From positions 558,001-622,000 of the forward strand of contig CAWBPR010000011.1 in assembly GCA_963790775.1 (NCBI GenBank): 64,000 nucleotides of DNA, read 5' to 3'. This DNA comes from JASJBU01 sp963790775 (GTDB taxonomy: Bacteria > Pseudomonadota > Gammaproteobacteria > Chromatiales > Chromatiaceae). This document shows, one piece after another, positions 17,300-26,437 of this stretch. A program made the translations under genes and the position numbers. The notes below the pieces were generated by a model that had not been told where the DNA came from, made no database searches, and saw nothing but the letters and a program-made list of their open reading frames with translations. Within the stretch, counting starts at the first letter, position 1; every line of letters begins with the position of its first letter.

Positions 17300-17333
17300 A
17301 TGCGAAGGGTCAACTCTTGAAGATGATCCAGCC

Positions 17334-18341
17334 TCAGTAGCCGTAGTACTCCCTGAACCAGTTTGCAAAATTCTCGACACCTGTTTCGAGCTTGGTGTCC
17401 GGCTTGTATCCGGTATCGGCAATCAGGTCAGCAACATCCGCGTAGGTGGCGACAACGTCACCATCCTGCAGTGGCAGCATGTTGAGTTTTGCTTTCTTGC
17501 CCAAAGATTCTTCCAGGACTTCGATGTAGCGCATCAGTTCGACAGGCTCATTGTTGCCGATGTTGTAGAGCCGATAGGGCGCCGTGCTGGTGGCGGAGTC
17601 GGGCTTATCACTGCTCCAGTCCGGGTTGGGTTCGGGGGTACGGTCCAGCACGCGGATAACACCCTCCACGATATCATCGATATAGGTGAAATCCCGTTTG
17701 TGTTTCCCATAGTTGAAAACATCGATCGGCTCATCCCGCATGATCTTGTGGGCAAACTTGAGCATCGCCATGTCGGGGCGGCTCCAGGGGCCATAGACCG
17801 TAAAAAAACGTATGCCGGTTGTCGGTAGCCGGTAGAGATGGCTGTAGGTGTGCGCCATCAGTTCATTGGCCTTCTTGGTGGCCGCGTAGAGACTCACTGG
17901 ATGGTCGACATTGTCGTGCACCGAAAAGGGCATGGAGGTGTTGGCGCCGTACACCGAACTGCTCGATGCATAGACCAGATGCTGTACGCTGTTGTGCCTG
18001 CAGCCCTCCAGGATGTTGGCAAATCCCAGCAGGTTGGAGTCCACATAGGCCAGTGGGTTTTCAATTGAGTAGCGGACTCCCGCCTGGGCTGCCAGATTGA
18101 CCACCCGGTGGGGTTTGTATTGGTTGAAACAGTCGGCAATCCCCTCCCGGTCCTCCAGTTCCAGGCGCAGGTCCGTAAAATTTGCGTGTCCCAGGGTTCG
18201 CGCGAGTCGTGCCTTTTTCAGCTCAACATCGTAATAGTCGTTAAGACAATCGATGCTGATGACTTTGTCACCGCGCTCCAGCAGCTTGATTGCCAGAGCT
18301 GATCCGATAAAGCCGGCGGCGCCGGTGATTAAAACTCTCAT
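17334..18341 (-). CDS. NAD-dependent epimerase, UDP-glucuronate 4-epimerase-like
   Basis: The 335-aa extended short-chain dehydrogenase has the NAD-binding GAAGFIGS at residues 7-14 and the catalytic YAATK (Y and K of YXXXK) near residue 152. The N-terminal motif SIDCLNDYYDVELK is typical of CapI-type UDP-glucuronate 4-epimerases, which make UDP-galacturonate for capsule, LPS or exopolysaccharide. It is the last gene of a leftward three-gene operon, 41 bp after the WbpP-like gene. Another UDP-sugar specificity is possible. Confidence 0.82.
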   Translation of the reverse strand: MRVLITGAAGFIGSALAIKLLERGDKVISIDCLNDYYDVELKKARLARTLGHANFTDLRLELEDREGIADCFNQYKPHRVVNLAAQAGVRYSIENPLAYVDSNLLGFANILEGCRHNSVQHLVYASSSSVYGANTSMPFSVHDNVDHPVSLYAATKKANELMAHTYSHLYRLPTTGIRFFTVYGPWSRPDMAMLKFAHKIMRDEPIDVFNYGKHKRDFTYIDDIVEGVIRVLDRTPEPNPDWSSDKPDSATSTAPYRLYNIGNNEPVELMRYIEVLEESLGKKAKLNMLPLQDGDVVATYADVADLIADTGYKPDTKLETGVENFANWFREYYGY

Positions 18342-18382
18342 TTATCTACCTGATGTTTTATAAGCTATCACTTAAAGCTGTA

Positions 18383-19414
18383 TTACACTTTTAAATCTTC
18401 CACATACCAGCTCATGGCTTCCTCCAATCCGGCATCTATGCGATGCGTCGGTTGGTAATTGAGCAGCTCACGGGCCTTTGAAATGTCAGCCAGTGAATGC
18501 CTGACATCACCCGGCCGAAAATCGCGATAGATGGGTTTTACCGCCTCAAGGTGTGTGTAATCCTTGCTCAGGATCTTACGGATGCTTTCATAGAGCTGGT
18601 TGAGACTGGTGCGGTCACCCACCGCGACATTGTAGACCTGATCCACTGCTGCCGGATTTTGCGTGGTGGCGGCGAGGAGGTTGGCCTGCACTGCATTATC
18701 GATATAGCAGAAGTCACGACTGGTTTTCCCGTCACCATTGATGAACACCTCCTTGTCATGGATCAGGGAAGCGACCCACTTAGGAATCACCGCCGCATAG
18801 GCGCCATCCGGGTCCTGGCGTCTGCCGAAGATGTTGAAATAGCGCAGCCCGATGGTTTTGAAGCCATAACAGCGGGCGAATACCTGCGCGTACAGTTCGT
18901 TGACCAGCTTGGTGACCGCATATGGAGATAAAGGGTTACCGATCTTGTCTTCCTGCTTCGGCAACTCGGGATGATCGCCATAGGTGGAACTGGATGCTGC
19001 ATAGACAAACCGTTTCACCCCGGCGTCCCTGGCGGCTACCAGCATGTTGAGGAATCCGGTGATGTTGTTGGCGTTGGTGGTGATCGGATCTTCCAAAGAG
19101 CGCGGGACTGACCCCAGGGCGGCCTGATGCAGTACATAGTCAACCCCTTCACAGGCGTTATTGCAGTCAGTGAGGTCACAGATATCGCCCTCGATAAAGG
19201 TGAAATTATTCCACTGCTCGGTTGATACTTCGTATTGGACCTTATCGAAATTATGCCTGTGACCGGTGGAGAAATTGTCCAGCCCCACCACCTTTTGGTT
19301 GAGATTGAGCAGGGTTTCCAGGAGATTGGAACCGATGAAACCGGCCACTCCGGTAACCAGCCAGGTTGACTGTTCGGCAAGGAGTTGCTCTTTGAGTGCG
19401 TCGTAACTAGTCAT
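18383..19414 (-). CDS. UDP-N-acetylglucosamine/glucosaminuronate 4-epimerase, WbpP/TviC-like
   Basis: The 343-aa product has an N-terminal extension before GVAGFIGSN, the substrate-binding AASSSTYGDHP and the catalytic YAVTK. The extended N-terminus and the segment LDNFSTGHRHN are typical of the WbpP/TviC group, which interconverts N-acetylated UDP-hexoses and their uronates. With the adjacent TviB-like dehydrogenase (27 bp upstream) it would supply UDP-GalNAcA or UDP-GalNAc. Confidence 0.85.
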   Translation of the reverse strand: MTSYDALKEQLLAEQSTWLVTGVAGFIGSNLLETLLNLNQKVVGLDNFSTGHRHNFDKVQYEVSTEQWNNFTFIEGDICDLTDCNNACEGVDYVLHQAALGSVPRSLEDPITTNANNITGFLNMLVAARDAGVKRFVYAASSSTYGDHPELPKQEDKIGNPLSPYAVTKLVNELYAQVFARCYGFKTIGLRYFNIFGRRQDPDGAYAAVIPKWVASLIHDKEVFINGDGKTSRDFCYIDNAVQANLLAATTQNPAAVDQVYNVAVGDRTSLNQLYESIRKILSKDYTHLEAVKPIYRDFRPGDVRHSLADISKARELLNYQPTHRIDAGLEEAMSWYVEDLKV

Positions 19415-19441
19415 TAATAGTCCAATTTTCCATGGTTAGCA

Positions 19442-20719
19442 TTATAGTCGGAGATCCACATCTGCTGCGGGCAGGATGTTTTTCACATCGTACAGCACAC
19501 CGTTTTTGCTGCACAGGCTGCGAATTCTGTCACTCCCCATTTCGACGAACTGTTTGTGAGCAACAGCCAGGATGACCGCCTGGTAGGCACCCTCATGCAG
19601 TTCATTGATGGGCCTCAGTCCATATTCATGTTCAGCCTCGTCGGGGTTGACCCAAGGGTCATAGACATCGACTGTCGCGCCATAATCCTTGAACTCTGAA
19701 ACAATATCCACCACCCGGGTGTTTCGCAGGTCCGGGCAGTTCTCTTTGAAGGTTAGCCCCAGTATCAGTACCTTACTGTTACTGGTGGCTATGCCTCGTT
19801 TCATCATCAGCTTGACAGTGGTGTGCACCACGTATGCGCCCATGGCATCGTTGAGGCGACGTCCAGCGAGAATAATTTCCGGCTGATAGCCGATGGATTG
19901 AGCCTTGTGAGTCAGATAGTAAGGGTCAACGCCGATACAGTGACCACCCACCAGACCGGGACGGAAGGGTAGAAAATTCCACTTGCTGCCTGCCGCTTCA
20001 AGTACTTCCTGGGTGTCGATACCCAGGCGGTTGAAGATCAGCGCCAGTTCATTGATGAGCGCGATATTGACATCACGCTGGGTATTTTCAATGACCTTTG
20101 CGGCCTCCGCCACCCTGATGCTGCTTGCCTTGTGGGTGCCGGCGGTGATGATGCTGCGATAGAGGTCGTCGACAAAGTCAGCTACCTCCGGCGTCGAGCC
20201 GGAGGTCACCTTCTTGATGGTGATCAGGCGATGCTCTTTATCACCAGGATTGATGCGTTCGGGGCTGTAACCGGCGAAAAAGTCGAGATTAAAGGTCAGG
20301 CCCGAGTCGGCCTCTATGATAGGTACACAGTCATCTTCGGTGGCGCCGGGATAGACGGTGGATTCAAAAATGGCAACATCGCCCTTTTTGATCACCTTTC
20401 CCAGTGCATGACTGGCGCCGATCAGCGGAGAGAGATCCGGTTGTTTGTGTTCATTGATCGGTGTCGGTACGGTCACGATATAGACGTTGCAATCCTTGAT
20501 GTCATCCAGCTCACTCGTGTAGCTGAGATGCGGCACCTTCTGCAACTCCTCCGGTTCGACCTCCAGGGAACTGTCTCGCCCCTCTCTTAACTCCTTGACT
20601 CTGGCTTGATTGATATCCAGGCCAACAGTGGGATATTTCTTACCAAACTCTACGGCTAAGGGCAGTCCGACATAACCGAGACCGATGACACCAATACGTG
20701 TCTTTGCAAGATCGAGCAT
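19442..20719 (-). CDS. tviB: UDP-N-acetyl-hexosamine 6-dehydrogenase, TviB/WbpO-like
   Basis: The 425-aa product is a nucleotide-sugar dehydrogenase. It has the NAD fold GLGYVGLPLA at residues 14-23, the central ESTVYPGATED region, and the catalytic Cys in GGHCIGVDPYYL (near residue 268), then the C-terminal UDP-binding domain. The Vi-antigen type (TviB) oxidises UDP-GlcNAc to its uronate. It is the first gene of the leftward polysaccharide-precursor operon; the promoter should lie in the AT-rich gap to its right. Confidence 0.87.
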   Translation of the reverse strand: MLDLAKTRIGVIGLGYVGLPLAVEFGKKYPTVGLDINQARVKELREGRDSSLEVEPEELQKVPHLSYTSELDDIKDCNVYIVTVPTPINEHKQPDLSPLIGASHALGKVIKKGDVAIFESTVYPGATEDDCVPIIEADSGLTFNLDFFAGYSPERINPGDKEHRLITIKKVTSGSTPEVADFVDDLYRSIITAGTHKASSIRVAEAAKVIENTQRDVNIALINELALIFNRLGIDTQEVLEAAGSKWNFLPFRPGLVGGHCIGVDPYYLTHKAQSIGYQPEIILAGRRLNDAMGAYVVHTTVKLMMKRGIATSNSKVLILGLTFKENCPDLRNTRVVDIVSEFKDYGATVDVYDPWVNPDEAEHEYGLRPINELHEGAYQAVILAVAHKQFVEMGSDRIRSLCSKNGVLYDVKNILPAADVDLRL

Positions 20720-21044
20720 GAAAATTTCCTAGTTAGATATGGAAGATGAGTTGCAGTATCGATGCATCCAACCCATGTGAGTATATGCATCGCCGGTGAT
20801 TGAATAGAGATTTATCGACCTTTGACATAAAAAACTTAGCTTGAAAAATAAGCACAGAGTTATAGCCACTCGCTGAGGATGTCTGAGATTGGGCGGGTAT
20901 CATATCAGAATTTCTGTTTTTAAAACGCTGTCCAAAATCTGGTGTGCTCAAGTCAAATGATTGAAATATTAACTATATTTTAAGCTGCGCCTCACTAATG
21001 GCAATTTAGTTCTTGGATCGCCAATGATCCGATAAAAAACCGGA
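20720..21044. other. AT-rich intergenic region upstream of the UDP-sugar operon
   Basis: This gap precedes the leftward tviB-like gene and should hold its promoter. It is markedly more AT-rich than the surrounding genes. I see no ORF, RNA gene or strong hairpin in it. Confidence 0.5.
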
Positions 21045-21355
21045 TTGACACTGGTCTATTCGGGATGCAGACTCCTTCAGCTCAAAATCAAACCCATTAT
21101 TTCTAAAGAAACATCGGATTTGGCGGCAGCGGCTGGTCCGGCCCAAAAATATATGGAAGTGAGTGACGCCCTGAAACAAAATGGCAAGAAAATTGGGAGC
21201 TTCACTGCCAGCGATCATTCGATAGGCGTGGTTTTAGTGGTTTTGTGTTCAAAGGGACCTGCAATATATCTGATATCATCGCGAAAGCCTTGGCTGAGGA
21301 TATCGCTGTTTGGTATGCAAACGGCCATGCAGTGGCTGCGCGGTTGGGCAACTGA
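21045..21355 (+). pseudogene. Possible broken small gene, unrecognised
   Basis: Two overlapping frames each look protein-like over part of the stretch. The first (ETSDLAAAAGPAQKYME, then ALKQNGKKIGSFTASDHS) becomes unlikely near 21225, where a second frame takes over (RRGFSGFVFKGT, then DIIAKALAEDIAVWYANGHA) and stops at 21353-21355. Adding one base near CATTCGATAGG would join them into a protein of about 100 aa. No good start codon or ribosome site is visible. I do not recognise the product. It may be a decayed gene or a coincidence of frames. Confidence 0.3.
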
Positions 21356-21415
21356 TGTACCTCATCTGTGAGCTGTCACTATGCAAGGTGGCAGGGTCAT
21401 TTTTTGCCGTGTTAA

Positions 21416-21444
21416 GATAATCACGTCTTCACGACGTGGTTATC
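21416..21444 (+). terminator. Strong hairpin before the radical SAM gene
   Basis: GATAATCACGTC (21416-21427) pairs with GACGTGGTTATC (21433-21444) with one G-T wobble and a 5-base loop. The downstream bases are TTCTCGTTTC, a poor U-tract. It ends 27 bp before the radical SAM start and could be a terminator for upstream transcription or a leader hairpin. Confidence 0.5.
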
Positions 21445-21471
21445 TTCTCGTTTCTTTGAAATAAATCCCAG

Positions 21472-23184
21472 GTGACAATTTCTGTTAAAGACAGCAAATC
21501 GATCGCATTGATTGCGTTGCATGCCGGCTATAGCCACTCATCCCTGGCGCTGCACTCTATTGCAGCCTATTCAGTGAACGAGGCTTTCTTCCCGGCTATT
21601 CAGATTTTCGAATCCCTGGTGAACACAAGCCAGCAAAACCTGCTGGAGCAACTGATCGAGCAGCGGCCGGTGGTGATCGGTTTCTCCACCTATCTGTGGA
21701 ATATCGAGGCCTGCCTGCATCTCGCAGGCCTGCTGGATCAGCTTTTGCCGGATGCATTGATTGTGTTGGGCGGGCCCGAGGCTGGGCCAAGGGCCGAGGA
21801 GTTGCTTTCCAGTCATCCCGCAATTGATTATGTCATCGACGGGGAAGGTGAAGTGGCGTTTCGCGATCTGCTGCGGTGGAAGTTCTACGCTGCAGGCAGT
21901 CTCAGTGATATCTCCGGGCTGATCCGCAGAGAGTCTGGCGAACACCTGCGGAATCCGATTCAGACAATCCCTGTAGAGCAGATCCCGGCCCCGATCTCCG
22001 CCGGCAGGATGGAGTTTGATAAGCCGTTGGTGTATTGGGAAACCTCCAGGGGTTGCCCCTTCAAGTGTACCTTCTGCACCAGCGCCACCGAGCGCTTGCG
22101 CATCTTTCCGCAGGCGAGGATAGAGGCCGACCTTGCTGTCCTCGAAACCCTGCAGAACAAGGTGATCAAGCTGCTGGACCGCAGCTTCCATTTGGGTAAG
22201 GCGCGTACAGTCGCACTGCTTGAACGCTTCGCCAACACCCCGGATGGCTTGCGTTTCCATCTGGAACTCAATCCGGACCGCATTTCACCGGAGGCGATGG
22301 CGATCTTCCGCAATGCGACGCCGGGTAAGTTCCAGTTCGAGATCGGTCTGCAGACCCTTTCCGAGCCGGTGTTGCACACCATTGATCGCCGCATGCAGAT
22401 CCCTCTGGCCCTGGAGAATATCCGGGAACTGGTGAGCATGGCCCGTCACCCGGTACACCTCGACCTGATCGTTGGGTTGCCCGGGGAGGATGCCGCGCAT
22501 TGCCGGGATTCACTCGACAGGGTGTTCAGGCTGCATGCAGAACATCTGCAGCTGGGCACCCTTAAATTGCTGCCTGGTACACCTTTACTCAACCAGGCCG
22601 GTCAGTTTGGCTACCAATGGGACCGCAGTCCGCCTTACGAAGTGCTCTCACATCCATTGCTCGGTTTTCGGGAGATCGCGCGTTTCAAACTCTATGCTGA
22701 GCTGCTGGAGCGGTTGTGGAACAGTGGTTATCTCACCTCGAGCCTGATGTGGCTGATCCCAGGCTATTTCAATGACCGGGTGACCGATTGCTTCGATGCG
22801 CTCCTGGAGCGGGTGGGGGAGGGCATTGCGCGGGACAATCTGCAACCCGACAAGCTGTTTAGTTTGGTCAACGAATTTCTTGCCCCGCTGTTGAGCGAAG
22901 ACCAGCTGTTGAGCGAACTGCTGCTTTGGGACTACAGTCAGTTCAGTCTGGTGAATGCCAAGACCTCTGTATGGATTAAGGAGCAGCTTGACCAGCATGT
23001 GACGCTCGTGGCGTCAGGCTCCCGCCGCCGCTTGCCGGTGCTGGAACTCTCTGCGGCAGCGGTGGAGATCATCAATCGCCAGCGTCTCGATCCCTTGTCC
23101 CCCGGCAACTACGCTGTCTGGCCCAGGCAGCATAAAAAGGGCAAACCCGTGGAGATCATGCCGGTCCCTCGGCCTGAACCTTGA
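21472..23184 (+). CDS. B12-binding-domain radical SAM protein with C-terminal DUF4080-like region
   Basis: The 570-aa product starts with a GTG. It has an N-terminal cobalamin-binding-like Rossmann domain (about 1-150, with VVIGFSTYLWN and VLGGPEAGPR) and a radical SAM domain with the cluster motif CPFKCTFC (near residue 200). The C-terminal part (about 400-560) resembles the DUF4080 region found in this subfamily. The usual B12-ligating DXHXXG is not evident, so cobalamin may not bind. Reaction and substrate are unknown. Its 3' end overlaps the convergent tmcA by 29 bp. Confidence 0.8.
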   Translation: MTISVKDSKSIALIALHAGYSHSSLALHSIAAYSVNEAFFPAIQIFESLVNTSQQNLLEQLIEQRPVVIGFSTYLWNIEACLHLAGLLDQLLPDALIVLGGPEAGPRAEELLSSHPAIDYVIDGEGEVAFRDLLRWKFYAAGSLSDISGLIRRESGEHLRNPIQTIPVEQIPAPISAGRMEFDKPLVYWETSRGCPFKCTFCTSATERLRIFPQARIEADLAVLETLQNKVIKLLDRSFHLGKARTVALLERFANTPDGLRFHLELNPDRISPEAMAIFRNATPGKFQFEIGLQTLSEPVLHTIDRRMQIPLALENIRELVSMARHPVHLDLIVGLPGEDAAHCRDSLDRVFRLHAEHLQLGTLKLLPGTPLLNQAGQFGYQWDRSPPYEVLSHPLLGFREIARFKLYAELLERLWNSGYLTSSLMWLIPGYFNDRVTDCFDALLERVGEGIARDNLQPDKLFSLVNEFLAPLLSEDQLLSELLLWDYSQFSLVNAKTSVWIKEQLDQHVTLVASGSRRRLPVLELSAAAVEIINRQRLDPLSPGNYAVWPRQHKKGKPVEIMPVPRPEP

Positions 23185-25375
23185 GCGCCATATCACGGGT
23201 GGCGCCATCAGCATAGTGCAGCACGAGTTGCCCGATCACCTTTCTGAGTTGTTGTTCGACAGCGGCGCGCCCGGCCAGATCGAATCTCTTGGCGCAAGCC
23301 TGCCAATCCCTGTTCTGCAGTACCTTCATCAATAACAGTTGGGCATGCGCCGGTTCGGCTTGTGACCCAATCAACACTCTGCGGGTCAGAGTTTCGATTG
23401 CCGGCAGGCTGATCTCATAACCCCGTTGGGCGAAGGCGAAACCCATCAGGTCGAGCCAGTCATACTGGTTGAGCGGCGCTTGCGGCGGCGGTGAAGCATG
23501 GGCCAGTAATAGGCAGGCAAGATCTGGATCCATCCCGTTCAAGGAGTCGGCCAGAAGCCGTGGAAGTTGTTGCGCGAAACGCTCCCGGGCCGCATCGAAA
23601 ATCTGCTCCCCTTCGATACTGAGGGGATGCAGCATGATGACCGATTGAGCGCCACTGCTGGCCCCGCGGCGCAGCCCGACACGCACCGGGTACATTTGAT
23701 GTTTGGTCCAGAACCTTACCAGTTCGTGGGTGGCGCCAAAGCTGGCGCCCAGATAATCCAGGGCGGCCGTCCGGCTGTGCCGCCGGATCTCCTCTACCAG
23801 CCGGCTGCCCAGCCCCCGCTGCTGCAATATCGGGTGAACGGCGATACGCATGATTCTGGCGCCGCGCAGACTGGCGCCGGTCTCCAGACCCACATGGGCA
23901 GCCAGCGACTGGGCCAGCAGATGACCTCGCGGGCGCCGATAACCTGCCCATATGGCGTGGGCGGTGACAGGATCGAATCCGCCTTCCTCGGCTGTCAGAG
24001 CGGTGGCCACGATGCGTCCGCGGTATCTCAGACCGAATACTTTAAGATTGGGACCATCAAGCAGGTTGCGCAGGTCGAAGGGGGTAGTGCGGTAGTGGGC
24101 AAGCACCAACAGGCCGAACAGGTCGATCAGATCCGGCTCATTGTCCACCAATCGATCCCGGTCGAGGATCTCGAAAACGCATTCGTCAACTTGTGCTGTG
24201 GCAATCAGCTCATCCGGGACGGGTGAGGCGTTCAATGCCAGGGCGGCGAACAGCCATCTTTCCACCGGGTCATCGGCCGCCCAGCGGATCGGGGTTTCCA
24301 GGCGGATCTCCCGCCAGAGGGGAAAGCGTTGATTCAATACCTGGCGGAAACGCAGCGCGAATCCCCTGCCGGTGCCTTCGTAGCCATGTACGGTGGTGGC
24401 GAATGCAATGCGGGGATAGTGATCCAGCAGCGCCGCCAGTAAAGGTGTCGGGATGGCTGCGGCTTCATCGACCAGCAGCAGATCCGCAGGTCGTGGTTGC
24501 TGCAGCAGGTGGTCGGGAGCACTGTAGCGGATGCTCGCATCGTCCAGGTGCAGCGAGCCTTTGCTGGTTTTTGCATCCGTCAGGAGCCGGGCCGCCTGTT
24601 CGAACAGGGACTGGGTGGATGATTGCCTGGGTGCGGTGACCAGAATATTTTTTCGACCGGACTGGATGAGGCGGGCGGCGGCAATTCCCAGGGCGGAGGA
24701 TTTGCCTCTTCCCCGGTCGGAGATCAATACCACGGGCCGCTGCCGATGGCCCGTAACGACGTGGGTCACTGCATCGACGGCAATCGCTTGATCCTGGGTG
24801 CGGCAAATGGCATCGAATGGTGCAGGCGTTGCCCTGTTTGAGAGAGAGACGGGCAGCTCTGGAATATCGCCTTGCTCCTCGCAGCAGATCACGGCAGGGT
24901 CGCTGCGGATCAAGCGGGCAAGTCTGCCCAGAAAGCGACCCGTGACGGCAGAGGCCGGGGTGCCTGCGATGGTGATTCGCGCATGCTCCGGGTCAGGGTA
25001 AACAGACCACTCCGCAAGTGGCGGGGTCAACAGAATCAGGATGCCTCCACTCAGCAAGGTGCCGCTCAACACCCCGAACGCATCCGGGTCGAACCCAGTA
25101 TGGGCATCGTAGACAAAAGTTTCTGTTTCAGCCCCGATCAGGGACAGCGCATCGGAGTTTTGCCGGCTGGCAATACCTTTGGGGGCGGAGCCGCCTATCC
25201 ACAAGGGATTGGGGCACGGGATATTAGACAGCAGTGCTGTGGCATGCGCTTTACACCAGGGATGTTTACCTGACAGCACCAGCATTCTACGCTGCAATCC
25301 CGCTGCGGCCTGTCGTTGTAGAGACAGGGTGAGCTCAATCAGTTGCTCGGTCTTCAGCGGATCTTCGGCAGACAT
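23156..25375 (-). CDS. tmcA: tRNA(Met) cytidine acetyltransferase TmcA
   Basis: TmcA acetylates C34 of elongator tRNA-Met using acetyl-CoA and ATP. The 739-aa product has the family order: an N-terminal DUF1726-like domain, a helicase-like ATPase with Walker A DRGRGKSSALG and Walker B LLVDEAAAIP, a GNAT acetyltransferase domain (IMRIAVHPILQQRGLGSRL), and a C-terminal tRNA-binding domain. Length is slightly above that of E. coli TmcA. The start ATG at 25375 is the first in frame. Confidence 0.92.
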   Translation of the reverse strand: MSAEDPLKTEQLIELTLSLQRQAAAGLQRRMLVLSGKHPWCKAHATALLSNIPCPNPLWIGGSAPKGIASRQNSDALSLIGAETETFVYDAHTGFDPDAFGVLSGTLLSGGILILLTPPLAEWSVYPDPEHARITIAGTPASAVTGRFLGRLARLIRSDPAVICCEEQGDIPELPVSLSNRATPAPFDAICRTQDQAIAVDAVTHVVTGHRQRPVVLISDRGRGKSSALGIAAARLIQSGRKNILVTAPRQSSTQSLFEQAARLLTDAKTSKGSLHLDDASIRYSAPDHLLQQPRPADLLLVDEAAAIPTPLLAALLDHYPRIAFATTVHGYEGTGRGFALRFRQVLNQRFPLWREIRLETPIRWAADDPVERWLFAALALNASPVPDELIATAQVDECVFEILDRDRLVDNEPDLIDLFGLLVLAHYRTTPFDLRNLLDGPNLKVFGLRYRGRIVATALTAEEGGFDPVTAHAIWAGYRRPRGHLLAQSLAAHVGLETGASLRGARIMRIAVHPILQQRGLGSRLVEEIRRHSRTAALDYLGASFGATHELVRFWTKHQMYPVRVGLRRGASSGAQSVIMLHPLSIEGEQIFDAARERFAQQLPRLLADSLNGMDPDLACLLLAHASPPPQAPLNQYDWLDLMGFAFAQRGYEISLPAIETLTRRVLIGSQAEPAHAQLLLMKVLQNRDWQACAKRFDLAGRAAVEQQLRKVIGQLVLHYADGATRDMALKVQAEGPA

Positions 25376-25570
25376 GATGCAATCAAGCAGGAGTTAGGGG
25401 TGTACCGACAAATGCGGCTATGCCCAGTCGGCAGATGCGAAATAAGTGTGTAGCATATCCTGCCAATTGCTAATCTAACAGATAAGCCGCTGTTTTTCGG
25501 TATCTACAGTGTTAAATTTAACTCAGATCATTCGTTAATCTGCAAGGGTTTCCTCCCTCAAGGCTAAATT

Positions 25571-26437
25571 ATGCTGCGACTTGTACACAGCTTATTGTCT
25601 CTCATCCTGGTGATGGCGCTGAGTGGTTTTCCACTTACCCATGCGGCAGAGATGGTCGAGCAGCCAGTTGTTTTGGCGGTGCATCCCTATCTTCCCTTCC
25701 TGGAGCTCAAAAAGCGCTATCAGCCGCTGGCTGACTATTTAAAAGAGTTCCTGGGGAAGGAGGTCGAGGTGCGTGTCGGCCGGGATTATGGCGAACATAT
25801 CGCCCATATCGGCAAGGACAAAGTGGATATCGCCTATCTCGGTCCAGCTACATACTTACGCATGGTGGAAAAATATGGCAAAAAACCCCTGTTGGCGCGT
25901 TTGGCAGTCAATGGAGAACCGGTCTTCCATGGCTATCTGGTAACCCACTCAAACAGTGGCGTGACCGATATCCAGTCGCTGCGCGGGAAACGCTTCGCCT
26001 TTGGCGATCCGGAATCCACCATGAGCCACCTGGTTCCGCGCTATATGTTGTTGGAGGCTGGCGTGGATGTGGGGGATCTGGCGGATTATCAATTTCTCGG
26101 CAGCCATAAAAATGTGGCGATGGGGGTGCTGTCAGGAGCCTTCGATGCGGGTGCTGTCAAGGAGGAGGTGATGGAATATTACAAAGACAGAGGATTGAGG
26201 GCCATCGCCAAAAGCGCCCCGTTTTCTGAACACCTGTTTGTGGCGCGCGCAAACGCCTCAGACGATTTTGTCAAAACGGTCAGAAAAGCATTCTATCAAC
26301 TGTCGGATACGGAGGAGGGTCGCTCGATCTTACGCACCATTAAATACAGTGTGACTGCCCTTGTGCCGGTTGAAGATGCGGATTATGACAATCTGCGCAG
26401 AGTCCTCAGCTCGCTCCGTGAACATGGTGTTGAATAG
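25571..26437 (+). CDS. PhnD-like periplasmic substrate-binding protein
   Basis: The 288-aa product has a signal peptide (to about residue 25, cleavage near THAAE) and a phosphate/phosphonate-binding (PhnD) fold: LAVHPYLPFLELKKRYQPL, IAYLGPATYL, then LRGKRFAFGDPES and GVLSGAFDAGAVKEEV. No ABC permease or ATPase gene is nearby. Instead its stop overlaps the GTG start of a histidine kinase by one base (TAGTG), so it is more likely the extracytoplasmic sensor for that kinase than a transporter subunit. The ligand is unknown. Confidence 0.85.
   Translation: MLRLVHSLLSLILVMALSGFPLTHAAEMVEQPVVLAVHPYLPFLELKKRYQPLADYLKEFLGKEVEVRVGRDYGEHIAHIGKDKVDIAYLGPATYLRMVEKYGKKPLLARLAVNGEPVFHGYLVTHSNSGVTDIQSLRGKRFAFGDPESTMSHLVPRYMLLEAGVDVGDLADYQFLGSHKNVAMGVLSGAFDAGAVKEEVMEYYKDRGLRAIAKSAPFSEHLFVARANASDDFVKTVRKAFYQLSDTEEGRSILRTIKYSVTALVPVEDADYDNLRRVLSSLREHGVE

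Noticed and set aside
17334..17828. A 215-aa plus-strand frame over the UDP-glucuronate epimerase.
   Set aside because: The minus frame has clear NAD-binding and YXXXK motifs; the plus frame is its shadow.
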